Counted from the stretch's first letter, positions 8,346 to 16,814 are shown. The stretch: 64,000 bases of DNA from Variovorax sp. PBL-H6 (GCF_901827155.1 NZ_LR594660.1:124001-188000), one strand, 5' to 3'. The notes: generated by a model from the sequence alone, not told the origin. A program made the numbers and translations.

Positions 8346-8713
8346 GGTATAGGGGCGAGTTTTTAGACCGGGCTTGAGCGGTCGCGCGCTCGCGCTCGCA
8401 CGAAGGACTCTTGCTCTTGTTTAAGAGTTATTGATGAAGTCTCAGGCGAGAGAAAGAGTCTTTTAGCGGATGACGTTTATTTTTCTGTAAACGGTCTCTC
8501 GCGACCTCTGCCACCCGCCGACCCCTTCGAACCTTCGACCCAGGCCGCCCTGGCTCCCCCTGTCGTCGCCTTGGCCGCCAAGTGACCAGCTAAGGAGGCT
8601 GCGCTTGTGCGCTGAGGCGGAAGAAAAGGAGTTTTTGTGGAGGTAGCGAAGGACGCGATGAGCGCGCCTCCAAAAAAAAGGAAGGGACCGCAGATGCGGC
8701 CCCTTGGAGAGAA
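8346..8713. other. 368-bp stretch with a possible gene remnant
   Basis: A plus-strand frame from about 8372 to 8584 reads like coding sequence (CLRVIDEVSGERKSLLADD, VYFSVNGLSRPLPPADPF) but has no start codon, so it may be the tail of a lost gene. The minus-strand promoter of the 8345 gene is at its left end and the terminator of the 8714 gene at its right end. I see nothing else. Confidence 0.35.
8676..8703 (-). terminator. Terminator of the 8714-9418 gene
   Basis: Minus-strand stem GGGGCCGCA/TGCGGTCCC followed by TTCCTTTTTTTT. Confidence 0.85.
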
Positions 8714-9418
8714 TCACGCGACGGAAAACGCCGCGGGGAGATGGTCAAGCCAGGTAGGCCTGCCCGGGTCGACTGCGCCGGCCCCGTGGTGGAACGTGCT
8801 TGAGCCTTCGCAGTGCCAACCGTAGGCCTGCTTGAGGTTGAGCTCGTCCACCCCGACGAGGCCAAAGGAGAGGGTCGGATGGAGCGCGCCGAGCTGGTCG
8901 AGAATCCGAACGTCCAGGGTGTGCCACGTGAAGTGGTACTGCCCTCGGCGGTTCGTGACACGCTCGAACTGCGCGCATGTCAGCCGGTCGTCAAACTGCC
9001 CCCAGTTCTTCTGCGCCCACTGGGCACGTGTGAGGGCGTTGTACTGACGCACGTTCTTGCGAACAAGGGCAACGCCGGCTAGCGCCTCGGTGTCCAGTGT
9101 GCGGTTCAGGAGCACGCGTGCTTCCTGGTGCTTGGCGGGGTCCTTCAGCAACGCCACCAGCTTGGGCTCTTCGTTGAGCGCCTCCAGCGCCTCAGCCGCC
9201 ATGCGGTATTGGTTCTGGATGAAGTGATAGTACGGGATAGCGAAGGGGTCGACGGCCTCCAGGCCAGCAGGCACCGGTACCGCCCTACTCGGCTGGAACA
9301 GCTTGTCGCCGTCCGTCGGATGCCGCACGCTGGTCACGAAGACCTCGAGTTCCTCTGGCTGCCCCTGCACTGTCAGCAGGTAGCGCACCGAAAGGCCGGT
9401 GTTCGAATCTTGGTTCAT
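8714..9418 (-). CDS. Hypothetical protein
   Basis: The start is the ATG of MNQDSNTGLSVRYLL, with AGGAACACACC upstream; 234 residues. The N-terminal 35 residues form beta strands; the middle is helical (LEALNEEPKLVALLKDPAKH, then RVLLNRTLD) and the C-terminal third is rich in Trp/His/Gly (TWHTLDVRILDQL, YGWHCEGSSTFHHG). I recognise no family. The promoter has GCTACACGAGGCAGG, the form shared by many genes here. Confidence 0.65.
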   Translation of the reverse strand: MNQDSNTGLSVRYLLTVQGQPEELEVFVTSVRHPTDGDKLFQPSRAVPVPAGLEAVDPFAIPYYHFIQNQYRMAAEALEALNEEPKLVALLKDPAKHQEARVLLNRTLDTEALAGVALVRKNVRQYNALTRAQWAQKNWGQFDDRLTCAQFERVTNRRGQYHFTWHTLDVRILDQLGALHPTLSFGLVGVDELNLKQAYGWHCEGSSTFHHGAGAVDPGRPTWLDHLPAAFSVA

Positions 9419-9512
9419 GGTGTGTTCCTGGCAAATTTCCTGCCTCGTGTAGCTAGTCGGCAAGGCCGAGGCCCAAAAAGAAACGCGCCCGGGTTAGGGG
9501 CGCGGAATCAAT

Positions 9513-9806
9513 TTAAGCGAATGCCAGGGACGGATTGCGTTGCGGGAACAACGCGGCCGACAAGTCATTGCGCTCAGCGATGAAAGCAGCGTAGTCGTCC
9601 ATTTCAGCTTGGGAAAGCTTACGGGACTTCGAGTCTGCTTCCAGGTGCCGGAGGTTCATTTCCAGCGTGCGGAGACGTTGATGCTTGGCGGCCTTTTCGG
9701 CAGCCACGCGACGTTCAGCCTTGACCTGCTCGATGAGCATCGTTACCAGGACAGAAGTCGAGGCGATGACAACAGCGAGGATGGCGATAGCGAAAACGGT
9801 TTGCAT
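9513..9806 (-). CDS. Single-pass membrane protein with coiled coil
   Basis: 97 residues: one N-terminal membrane helix (AIAILAVVIASTSVLVTMLI), then a Lys/Glu/Arg-rich heptad region (about residues 27-70). It should be an inner-membrane protein with a cytoplasmic coiled-coil tail. Function unknown. Confidence 0.7.
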   Translation of the reverse strand: MQTVFAIAILAVVIASTSVLVTMLIEQVKAERRVAAEKAAKHQRLRTLEMNLRHLEADSKSRKLSQAEMDDYAAFIAERNDLSAALFPQRNPSLAFA

Positions 9807-9889
9807 GATTTGCCTTTAAAGAGAAGATGTGACCTTCCCCCTATAGTCACCGCGGCCAAGGGGCCTCCGCGCCGCCCGAGGCGGGCTCA

Positions 9890-10171
9890 CTACGCCGGTT
9901 TTGCCGCGCGAGTTTGTGCGAGCCGGCGGTCGCGCAGGACCGCTACGGACGCCAAGGCGAGCGCCCAGCCGAGAAATATGGCGGTCGTCCAGCCTGGTGC
10001 CTGCGCTCGCGATTCGAGCAAGTGCAGCAAGGGGGCCGCAGACAAGGCGCAAACGACAATCGCATAGCGCTTCAGCCCACGCCCAATGGGAAGCGTGAGC
10101 GCGTCCATGGCGAACCACGCTGCGAGCAGCATGACGACCAGGCAATAGGCGGCGGGAACGAGGACAGGCAT
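9890..10171 (-). CDS. Small multi-pass membrane protein
   Basis: Starting at MPVLVPAAY the product is 93 residues with three hydrophobic segments (VLVPAAYCLVVMLLAAWFAM; RYAIVVCALSAAPLLHLL; TAIFLGWALALASVAVL) and a basic C-terminus. The start is uncertain, because an in-frame longer version exists and the nearby purine run is too close to this ATG. Function unknown. Confidence 0.55.
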   Translation of the reverse strand: MPVLVPAAYCLVVMLLAAWFAMDALTLPIGRGLKRYAIVVCALSAAPLLHLLESRAQAPGWTTAIFLGWALALASVAVLRDRRLAQTRAAKPA

Positions 10172-10368
10172 CCCTCGGATAGCAATCAAGCTCTTGTGCC
10201 CATGGGCGTGACACGGGTACGGACCGGTTGGACCTCCGGCTCTCGGCGGGACATCCGAGGGGCCCGCCCGCCCCTTCGCAAGGCGCTGGTTCTCGCTCGG
10301 CACTGTGGGGCGGGCGGGCCTTTAACCAGCGAACTGACGAAAACGGCGCGTATAAAACATCACGCTAG

Positions 10369-10380
10369 ACGTTACCGGTA
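10369..10380. promoter_or_regulatory. 12-bp perfect palindrome upstream of the RHH/vWA operon
   Basis: GTTACCGGTAAC lies 15 bases ahead of the ATG at 10395, over the expected promoter, and is a good candidate operator for the regulator encoded by that gene. Confidence 0.6.
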
Positions 10381-10394
10381 ACGACAGAAAACCG

Positions 10395-10823
10395 ATGACG
10401 TACAAGCAATCACCACCCCCCGAGCCACTCGAGCCCGCGGAACGAACGAAGGCCTTTCGAAGCCGCTTGGCGGAGAGCAGCTTCCGCCGAGTCGAGGGCT
10501 ATATCGCCAGCGACGAAAAGGAGCGCGTGGACCGCGTCCGCCAAGAGCTGCAGGTGACCTCCGACGTTGCGGTCGCAGGCCTTGTTCGGCTGGGGCTGAG
10601 CGCCTACGAAAGCGCAATGCGCCAGGGACCTGGCGCGAGCCTTCAGACAACTTCTTCCGACTGGCTCGCCGCATCTGGCGGTGTGCAGGGCGCATGCGCC
10701 CATTCGGCCCAGGCCAACTTCCCGACCACCCCCAGCGCGGCCTCTCCTGAGCTCGTGCACACCCCCGCCAACCCCATCGCTCAATTCTTCAAATCGCGCA
10801 AGGAGACTCACCGTGCTCAATAA
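10395..10823 (+). CDS. Possible ribbon-helix-helix regulator
   Basis: The 142-residue protein carries a region (SFRRVEGYIASDEKERVDRV, then TSDVAVAGLVRLGLSAYE; residues about 28-75) that resembles a ribbon-helix-helix or similar small DNA-binding fold, followed by an Ala/Ser/Thr/Pro-rich tail. A perfect palindrome lies just upstream, consistent with autoregulation. Its stop overlaps the GTG start of the vWA gene, so the two form an operon. Other assignments are possible because the match is structural rather than motif-exact. Confidence 0.5.
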   Translation: MTYKQSPPPEPLEPAERTKAFRSRLAESSFRRVEGYIASDEKERVDRVRQELQVTSDVAVAGLVRLGLSAYESAMRQGPGASLQTTSSDWLAASGGVQGACAHSAQANFPTTPSAASPELVHTPANPIAQFFKSRKETHRAQ

Positions 10824-11613
10824 CCCCCGCCTCGGCCCCCTGGTACTGCCCTACCTTGGCCTCACCGTCCAGTCCCATGTCCGGCCCACCCTCCCGGCCT
10901 TCGAGTTACCTGCCGCCATCCAGCGCCTGCTCGCGCGTTCGATTGAAGACTGTCGCGCCGAGCGTTCCCGGCCCGCCGTTGGCGAACAAACCACACATGC
11001 GGCGCTGCTCCTCGACGAGTCCTGGTCGATGAACCGCCACCGCGCAGCTGCCTTGGCTGGCTACAACCACCAGGTCGGCGTCATCAAGGAAGGCGCCAAG
11101 GAGGCCGGAAAGACACTGGTCACGCTGAACGTGTTCAGCAGCACGCCGCGGGAAGTCCTGAGCGCGGCGCCGACGGAGCAACTGAGTCCGCTGCCCGAGG
11201 AAGAGTACACGCCCACCGGCGGCACCGCCCTCTACGACGCCATCGGGGACACCATCGCCTCGCTCCTGGCCCGCCCGGACGCTGATTCGCCGTCGACTGC
11301 GTTCCTCGTGGCACCGTTCACCGATGGCGAGGACACCTCGTCGTACCGCTACCCTCCGCAGCTGCTGCGCGAACTCGTCGCCAAGCTCGAGGCCACAGGC
11401 CGCTGGACGTTCACCCTGGTGGGCCCCACCGGCCAGGTGGACGAGTTTGCCGCTGCCCTGAACCTCCAGGCGGGCAACATCAAGGCCTACGATGCGACCA
11501 AAACCGAATCGGTGACCTCCGCATTCACGGAGATGGCAGGGGCCAGTACACGCTACATGGCGATGCGCTCTGCCGGGGTTATGGCCTCCGCCTCGCTCTA
11601 CGCCGGCCGATAG
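10813..11613 (+). CDS. von Willebrand factor A (vWA) domain protein
   Basis: The start is the GTG preceded by AGGAG; it overlaps the upstream gene by 11 bases. The 266-residue product is mostly one vWA domain with an intact MIDAS metal site: DESWS (DxSxS) near residue 71, the TGGTALYDAIGD Thr loop near 138, and FTDGEDTSS (Asp) near 175. There is no signal peptide, so it is cytoplasmic. vWA proteins usually mediate metal-dependent protein contacts. Here the partner is unknown; a second vWA protein (36930-37655) and the PP2C/kinase pair are candidates by analogy with TerY-type triads. Confidence 0.85.
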   Translation: MLNNPRLGPLVLPYLGLTVQSHVRPTLPAFELPAAIQRLLARSIEDCRAERSRPAVGEQTTHAALLLDESWSMNRHRAAALAGYNHQVGVIKEGAKEAGKTLVTLNVFSSTPREVLSAAPTEQLSPLPEEEYTPTGGTALYDAIGDTIASLLARPDADSPSTAFLVAPFTDGEDTSSYRYPPQLLRELVAKLEATGRWTFTLVGPTGQVDEFAAALNLQAGNIKAYDATKTESVTSAFTEMAGASTRYMAMRSAGVMASASLYAGR

Positions 11614-11712
11614 GGCTTGCTAGCTTTGTCAGCGAACGCCCCGCCCAGCGCGGGGCGTCTTGCCATGGGCCGTCCAGCGGGCACGCCCGGTCCCCACGGC
11701 ACATTCCCCCAG

Positions 11713-11737
11713 GAGAGCCCCAGGCTCTCTTTTTTTC
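11713..11737 (+). terminator. Terminator downstream of the vWA gene
   Basis: Stem GAGAGCC/GGCTCTC followed by TTTTTTT. A GC-rich hairpin near 11640-11657 precedes it. Confidence 0.85.
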
Positions 11738-11879
11738 TGGGCTCGCGCGGCCGGCCTGCCCTAATTCCACGCAGCCGCGCCGTTCTTCTTGACCTCAAGG
11801 TGTAGCCTGGGTAAAGTTATACTTCAACGCCTTAAAGTCGCAGTACAACCTGACCCGAGGCTGTCAGCAAGGAGTGACC

Positions 11880-12638
11880 ATGAACCCCGCCGCACATGTC
11901 GCCCAGCTCCTTGAGCAATCGCCCGACTTGGCAGGTGCCGTGGCAAAAGCTGCTGAATGCTCAGTGCCACTGCTTCAGCGAGCCATGGACGACTACGGGT
12001 TGCTGTCCCCCTTGCAATGGGCACAAATCGCGGAGTGCGCCGAGGTACCGGCGACGTGGCTGGGTTCGGGCGAGCCTTGGCATCCGGACATGATTCGAGC
12101 GCTTCAGCGCAACTCCAGGGCGAAAGCCAGCAGCGTGGAACTCCAGCGTTTGCGGCGCGGCAACCTTAGGCGACTGGCGGACGCCTGCACGCATACGACC
12201 CATTTGGCGACGTTGCTGAACACGGCACCGTCGATGCTCTCTGACCTGATGAACTCGGAGACGCGGGCTGCTAGCCAGCGGCGCGCCTTCGGACCGCGAC
12301 GGGCGCGAGCGATGGAGGACGCTCTTGGCCTGCCGGACGGCTGGTTGGACCGGGACGAGCCGGTACCCCCGGCTTTAGGGATGCGAGCCCGGCAGTTGAG
12401 CTCTGCCCCTCGTACACGAGCCATTGCCGCACGTGGGCCTTCGGTGGGGGGCGCTGCCGGGCTGGGCGACTGGCCGCTGCCGACGGCAGTGGCGCCAATT
12501 CACCAAACGGTGCTGGCTAAGTATCTAGACTTGGCCAAGGCTGGGGTCGTCGACGAAGCGTTCGCTTACAGCCTGCTTGGCACCTTGCTCGACAAGGAGC
12601 GCCCGCCAGGCGCTGCCGTGGCGGCAATACCGGGCTAG
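11880..12638 (+). CDS. Tandem-HTH DNA-binding protein, paralogue of the first gene
   Basis: The ATG at 11880 has AAGGAG upstream; 252 residues. Residues about 8-62 and 75-160 look like two HTH-type helical units, ending VPATWLG and LPDGWLD, followed by an Ala/Pro/Arg linker and a C-terminal helical segment (LAKYLDLAKAGVVDEAFAYS). The order and the LPxxW[FL]D boundary match the protein at 1-1232. The gene converges on rep and overlaps its 3' end by four bases, so the two transcripts are antisense at their ends. A role in plasmid maintenance or copy control is inferred from position only. Confidence 0.7.
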   Translation: MNPAAHVAQLLEQSPDLAGAVAKAAECSVPLLQRAMDDYGLLSPLQWAQIAECAEVPATWLGSGEPWHPDMIRALQRNSRAKASSVELQRLRRGNLRRLADACTHTTHLATLLNTAPSMLSDLMNSETRAASQRRAFGPRRARAMEDALGLPDGWLDRDEPVPPALGMRARQLSSAPRTRAIAARGPSVGGAAGLGDWPLPTAVAPIHQTVLAKYLDLAKAGVVDEAFAYSLLGTLLDKERPPGAAVAAIPG

Positions 12639-14137
12639 TCGGCCGGAACCTCCCGAGGCGATGCCGCCTTCTTTCGCGTGCCGGAAGAGATTGGCCCCCC
12701 TACAGAGATTTTGGTCGACAAAACTCTCGGGCCCTTGCTTCTTTTGGGTTCGTTGCGCCAGTCGAGGTACGCATCTAGTGATGCGTCTTCCGGAAGGGAA
12801 AGAACTCCTTCTTGCTTCGCCATCCACGCGTAGAACGTCCCGGACACGGCGGGTGTCTTGAACCCCTTTTTCGCGAACTGTTCTCGCACCAGGTTCGGAG
12901 TGTCCGGGCTGTTGAGGAAGGCCTGGAGCAGCTGGTCCTGGACAAATCGCGGCTGGCCCAAGTAGTACTTTCGAACTCGCTGCGCAATATGCTTGGCGAA
13001 ATCGGCCTCATCCTGCTTCCGCGTGTCCACCGCGGGAGCCGGGAGAGCGGGGGCGTCGGCCTGACCTTCCTGCTGGGGACTGCGACCGTAGTAATCATTC
13101 TTGACCTGATGGACGAAGGCTGCAGCCTTGTCCCGGATACCCCCTTCCGCCAGGCGCTTGTCGAACGCGGCTATGTGGAGCCTGAGAACGGGCTCGTCGT
13201 ATTTCGTCAGCAGTTGGTCGATGCCCCGTTCCGTGATTCCGTATTCACGCAGCTTGGCCTCGAGGCGAGGGTCCCCGGTCTGGCTGGTGTCCATGTCTAA
13301 AGCGGCCTGGACCTTCAGGTGCAGCCGGAATTGAAGGTGGGTCACCTTATTACGCGAACCTGTGGTCTCCAGCAGCTCGACGCTAAACGGACAGGCCTCG
13401 GTGCTCTCCAGCTCTCGCATTGCCGGTAAGAGAATGTCGCGCTTGAAGTAGCGATAGTTCCCTTGCTGGAGAAAGGTCTCGGCCGCATCAGGGCTCACGA
13501 GCAGCTTGACCCAATCGACAACCGGCATCCGCGCCGTCAGTTGAACGCGAATGTACCGGTGCGTGTTTTCATAGAGCGCGAGCGAATGGCCCGAATTGAA
13601 CCGGTTTGCTAGGTGGATATCGATGGCCGCCCAGCGCCCTGGGCTCATGAGCATCTCGAATACATCCGGCGGAAACTCCCATTGCACCTCTCCCGAGCCG
13701 TCCGAACTCCTCGAATACTGGGATATCAGGCGGCTGGCCACCTTGTACATGTCGCCCCGCTCGCCCATCGCGTCGAAGCGGAATTCCTGGCCGTACAGGT
13801 TCTCCACGGCGTCGTAAATTCTCTCAGTTGCTCTGGTCGTGGCCCGCAACACCTTACCCAGCTCCCCCACGGTGGCGGCGAACCTGAGGACTCGTCGCTC
13901 GTCTAGAACCTTGGCCTGCAGCTCGGAAGGGATAGATTGCCAGCCCTTGGTCGTCACCAACAACAAAGCGTTGAACACCCGGCGGCAAAAATGGCTGTAT
14001 TGGCCGGACACCGGGTACATGTGAACGACCTCAACGGCCTTGCGAAGTCGCTCCGGCAGATTGCTGTCGGCGAGCAAGGATAGCTGGCGGCTGTCATCGG
14101 TCAGTATCTCGCCGGTGACCCCTATGACTTTGGCCAA
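12635..14137 (-). CDS. rep: Plasmid replication initiator (Rep_3 / RepB-like)
   Basis: The 500-residue protein has two winged-helix regions typical of Rep_3 initiators: an N-terminal one (LPERLRKAVEVVHMYP..., SRRVFNALLLV-like region near residues 28-60) and a second around residues 225-300 (RYFKRDILLPAMRELES). The C-terminal third is a basic, helical extension longer than in classical 250-300-residue RepB/RepE proteins. Iterons, a DnaA box and AT-rich DNA lie directly upstream, as expected for an iteron-controlled origin. Rep should bind the iterons to open the origin and to limit copy number. The gene overlaps its convergent neighbour by four bases. Confidence 0.85.
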   Translation of the reverse strand: MAKVIGVTGEILTDDSRQLSLLADSNLPERLRKAVEVVHMYPVSGQYSHFCRRVFNALLLVTTKGWQSIPSELQAKVLDERRVLRFAATVGELGKVLRATTRATERIYDAVENLYGQEFRFDAMGERGDMYKVASRLISQYSRSSDGSGEVQWEFPPDVFEMLMSPGRWAAIDIHLANRFNSGHSLALYENTHRYIRVQLTARMPVVDWVKLLVSPDAAETFLQQGNYRYFKRDILLPAMRELESTEACPFSVELLETTGSRNKVTHLQFRLHLKVQAALDMDTSQTGDPRLEAKLREYGITERGIDQLLTKYDEPVLRLHIAAFDKRLAEGGIRDKAAAFVHQVKNDYYGRSPQQEGQADAPALPAPAVDTRKQDEADFAKHIAQRVRKYYLGQPRFVQDQLLQAFLNSPDTPNLVREQFAKKGFKTPAVSGTFYAWMAKQEGVLSLPEDASLDAYLDWRNEPKRSKGPRVLSTKISVGGPISSGTRKKAASPREVPAD

Positions 14138-14323
14138 TGGGATTTTCGCGTAGGTCGTTTGATGTGAGAAGGCTAACAGTCACCTCCTCACAGGTCAACG
14201 GCGAGCAACGAGGTAATGAGGCCGCTGTTCTTTCGATGGGCATCGGGGTCCTCGGACGAGGTTGTCTCCTTGCAAACAGACATCCCCTCATTTATCGGCG
14301 AGTTGCCACGCGGTCGAGTAGGT

Positions 14324-14664
14324 CCCTCAAAAAGCTCACAGGTCGCGCACGGATTCTCAGTCCCTCGAAACACTCACAGGTCGGCCTGTCCAGGGAAGGT
14401 CCCTCAAAAAGCTCACAACTGCCCGGGCCTGGCCGACACGTGCACATGACTCTCCCTCAAAAAGCTCACATGTCGGCGGTTCGGGTATCCCTCAAAAAGC
14501 TCACATGTCGTCCTTTGCGAAGCTGGCCGGTTATCCACAGCCCAGTCCCTCAAAACGCTCACATGTGGGGCTTTATGCGCCCTCCTTATGCTCACAACGG
14601 TCCCTCCAAAAGCTCCGGGTGTCCCTCAATTCGCTCACATTTGCCCCTCAAAAGACTCACATGT
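14324..14664 (+). repeat. Iteron array, consensus CCCTCAAAAAGCTCACATGT
   Basis: Good copies start at 14324, 14362, 14401, 14454, 14489, 14547, 14623 and 14645; degenerate ones lie near 14584 and 14602. Spacing is irregular (22-58 bases). All are in the same orientation. The most conserved parts are CCCTCAAAA and GCTCACA. These are the expected Rep binding sites. Confidence 0.9.
14531..14539 (+). promoter_or_regulatory. DnaA box
   Basis: TTATCCACA matches the DnaA consensus exactly and lies between two iterons. Confidence 0.85.
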
Positions 14665-14787
14665 CCAACGGAAATTCCTTCCATATCAACAGCTTAGATG
14701 GCGTAAAGCAAGTAAACATTGAATTAAAGAAATCAAACGCATCGGTCACGAAAAGCAACGCTACTGCATTGCCTCACATCGCATAAA

Positions 14788-14862
14788 CGACATAATACGG
14801 CATAACTTATGCGAGTTATGTTTATGTTATGCCGGTCGGACAGGCATAATTCGAAGTTATGT
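14788..14862. promoter_or_regulatory. Cluster of CATAAC/GTTATG operator-like repeats
   Basis: At least six copies of CATAA(C/T) in both orientations occur in about 75 bases (GGCATAAC, GTTATG, GTTATGCC, GGCATAATT, AGTTATGTCG), forming nested inverted repeats that run over the start codon of the gene at 14859. This is a likely autoregulatory operator or a binding array for partition or replication control. Confidence 0.65.
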
Positions 14863-15356
14863 CGGCTGAAGACCCCGTTTACCTTGAAGCCCTTCGAGCC
14901 TTAGCGGCCGCCGGTGCGTCGGACCAATTGCTCAGCCAAGCCGTACGCGAGTTGCTTGCAGCGGGGGAGCGCACGGGCTTCTCGGCAGTTCCGCCAACGA
15001 GCGACCGTGCACAAACGGTCCCCACGCCGGCGAGCCCGCGCGACATAACGACGCCATTCGGCCTCCCCCGTAGCACCGCGGAACGGCCGGGTGGCCTGGT
15101 ATCCCCCAATCTGTCCACAGGGGCGCAGCCGAAACGCAAGCCCGTCATCGTTGTTTTCAAGGAAGCCAACGGCCACCGAACGTCAGTCAGCCTGGCAGCC
15201 GACAAGTGGGCCGCCCTCCTGGAGTTGCAGCCCGACGCCGGGACGGTCACGAAACTTGTGAGGGCGGTCGGCCCGGCGGCTCCGGCGGAGGTGAATCGCA
15301 GCAGCTGGGTGTATGAGCAGGTGGTGAACCGGCTACGGCTGCCAGCGAACGGGTAG
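14859..15356 (+). CDS. Putative DNA-binding plasmid protein
   Basis: The 165-residue product starts inside the operator array, with little or no leader. The N-terminus is helical (YLEALRALAAAGASDQLLSQ), the centre is Pro/Thr/Ser-rich, and the C-terminal 65 residues carry a basic strand-helix-helix (KRKPVIVVFKE, RTSVSLAADKWAALLEL) that could be RHH-like. Its position beside the origin and over a repeat cluster suggests a regulator of replication or segregation. The family is not recognised. Confidence 0.6.
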   Translation: MSAEDPVYLEALRALAAAGASDQLLSQAVRELLAAGERTGFSAVPPTSDRAQTVPTPASPRDITTPFGLPRSTAERPGGLVSPNLSTGAQPKRKPVIVVFKEANGHRTSVSLAADKWAALLELQPDAGTVTKLVRAVGPAAPAEVNRSSWVYEQVVNRLRLPANG

Positions 15357-15450
15357 GCGGCGCGGAGCCCCACGGAGACGCCCAGGGCGGCCCCTCGTCG
15401 AGCGGGCTAAAGGCGGGAAGCTAGACGCGGTTGTTCACTTCCTCTGCACC

Positions 15451-15939
15451 ATGCTCAAGCCCCTACTCGCGCTCACTGCTGCCCTGTACCTGGGAAGCGG
15501 AGCCGCGTCCGCACCTCCTCCCGCCGCCCCCGCCGATGGCGCCTTCCAGCTTCTGCAAGTCGGCGATGCGCCGCAAGGCGAGTGCGGGACCTACGTGCAC
15601 AGCAAGGGGACGCTGCCCGGCGCAGCCAGTGTGATGTTCATGTCGACCGACCGAGTGCTCTTCCTGCGCACCGCGGACGGCGTTCGCACACTCGAGCTTG
15701 CCAGCCTGGACCAAAAACTACGGGTGAAGGACGTATTGGGCCGAGGCGACACGCTTAACCTGAAATTCCGGGCCCCGGGTAAGGAGCGCGCATGGCTCGT
15801 GGCCACTGTGTCGGAGGCGGTGGTGGACGATGACGGGGGCTACCCACTCATCGCGTTTGACGTTAAAGGGGGCTACATCTCTCCCACAGGTGCCCGGTTC
15901 GACTCGCCGAACCTGGTGGCCCACGACACCTGCCTGTAA
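15451..15939 (+). CDS. Secreted protein with two cysteines
   Basis: Residues 1-21 are a Sec signal peptide (LLALTAALYLGSGAASA). The mature 140 residues are beta-rich with Cys near position 45 (GECGTYV) and at the penultimate position (HDTCL), which could form a disulfide. Periplasmic location is expected. No family recognised. GCTAAAG and GCTAGAC elements at 15405-15430 are possible promoter boxes. Confidence 0.7.
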   Translation: MLKPLLALTAALYLGSGAASAPPPAAPADGAFQLLQVGDAPQGECGTYVHSKGTLPGAASVMFMSTDRVLFLRTADGVRTLELASLDQKLRVKDVLGRGDTLNLKFRAPGKERAWLVATVSEAVVDDDGGYPLIAFDVKGGYISPTGARFDSPNLVAHDTCL

Positions 15940-15973
15940 TCGGGCCTCGCGCGCCGGGCCGGGCGCGCGTGAA

Positions 15974-15996
15974 GAAGCCGCCTCGTGGGCGGCTTC
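15974..15996. terminator. Hairpin between convergent genes
   Basis: Stem GAAGCCGCC/GGCGGCTTC with TCGT loop, without a good T-tract. Confidence 0.55.
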
Positions 15997-16014
15997 AGTC
16001 TTGGGTGTTACCCG

Positions 16015-16236
16015 TTACTCAGCGGTGGGCGCCGTACCACCTTCGGGTGACGGTTTGATGCCCTTTACCTGAAAGGAATCCTTCGGCAGCACTTCCTGCT
16101 TCAGAACCGCCGCACCGTCGAACCATGCGACCTGGACGAACTTGCTGCCCTGCTCGACGCGGTCCTTGACCACGGTCAGCAGCGGGCCGCCCGACTTGAG
16201 TTCTACGACGTCGCCGACGGCGAGCTTGATTGCCAT
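16015..16236 (-). CDS. YodC-like small protein (DUF2158)
   Basis: Starting at MAIKLAVGDVVELKSGGP (CAGGAG upstream) the product is 73 residues. GDVVxLKSGGPxxTV followed by a WF strand is the hallmark of the YodC/DUF2158 family of small beta-barrel-like proteins of unknown role. The C-terminal 20 residues (SPEGGTAPTAE) are disordered. A CTACACG box lies upstream. Confidence 0.85.
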   Translation of the reverse strand: MAIKLAVGDVVELKSGGPLLTVVKDRVEQGSKFVQVAWFDGAAVLKQEVLPKDSFQVKGIKPSPEGGTAPTAE

Positions 16237-16387
16237 GTTGTGTGTCTCCTGCCCTGCTCGGGCGAATCTGTTGAGGAAGCCACGTGTAGGGACGTCGGAA
16301 AAATTGGCGGCCGGCCAGGAATCGCGGGGGTTGGTTTCTAACAAAAAGGCCCGCACGAAGCGGGCTGTGAAAAAAGAGGCTGACGGC

Positions 16388-16699
16388 TTAGGCGGCGACC
16401 ATCGCTTCAAGCTTTCCTAGCGACTGGGCGCCGGTTGCTCGGGCAACGACCTCCCCGTGCCGGTAAAGCACGAGCGTGGGCACCCCGCGAATGGCCAGCT
16501 TCTTGGCGTGTTCCCGGTCCTCGTCGATGTTGACCTTGACAACCTTCAGCTTGCCCTCGTGGTTGGCCGCGAGTTGGTCCAGGACAGGCGCAAGCAGCTT
16601 GCAGGGGCCGCACCAGGGCGCCCAGAAGTCGACGAGCACGGGCACATCGGACTTGACGACGTCTTGCTCGAAGGTGGAGTCAGTGATGGAAGCAACCAT
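16388..16699 (-). CDS. trxA: Thioredoxin
   Basis: At 103 residues this is a standard-length thioredoxin with the WCGPCK active site near residue 30, the buried Asp before it (VDFWAPWCGPC), cis-Pro loop GVPTL, and C-terminal helix. It reduces disulfides in the cytoplasm; no signal peptide. A plasmid copy may serve as an extra reductant, as a polymerase processivity factor in some systems, or in stress. A CTATAC box and AGGA precede the ATG. Confidence 0.93.
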   Translation of the reverse strand: MVASITDSTFEQDVVKSDVPVLVDFWAPWCGPCKLLAPVLDQLAANHEGKLKVVKVNIDEDREHAKKLAIRGVPTLVLYRHGEVVARATGAQSLGKLEAMVAA

Positions 16700-16748
16700 T
16701 GTGTAAGTCCTAAAAAATAGTTCGGCAACCGTATAGGCAGGGCACGAT

Positions 16749-16778
16749 TTGACTGACAGTGATAGAACTGGTTACAAT
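16749..16778 (+). promoter_or_regulatory. Sigma70-type promoter
   Basis: TTGACT and TACAAT are separated by 18 bases, about 37 bases ahead of the ATG at 16815. It is one of the few canonical sigma70 promoters here. Confidence 0.75.
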
Positions 16779-16814
16779 ACTACCAGCACCTTACTACTAC
16801 AACGTACCCGCCCC

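Larger units (their letters stand above)
14138..14858. other. Replication origin region (oriV)
   Basis: No gene lies in these 720 bases. They contain the iteron array (14324-14664), a DnaA box (14531-14539) and a run of AT-rich sequence (about 14680-14840) that stands out in this GC-rich DNA and would suit strand opening. The rep promoter must lie near 14138-14200. Confidence 0.8.

Noticed and set aside
8637-8825. Basic motif PPKKRKGP in a short plus-strand frame, resembling a nuclear localisation signal
   Set aside because: The frame runs through the terminator of the opposite gene and has no start signals; chance.
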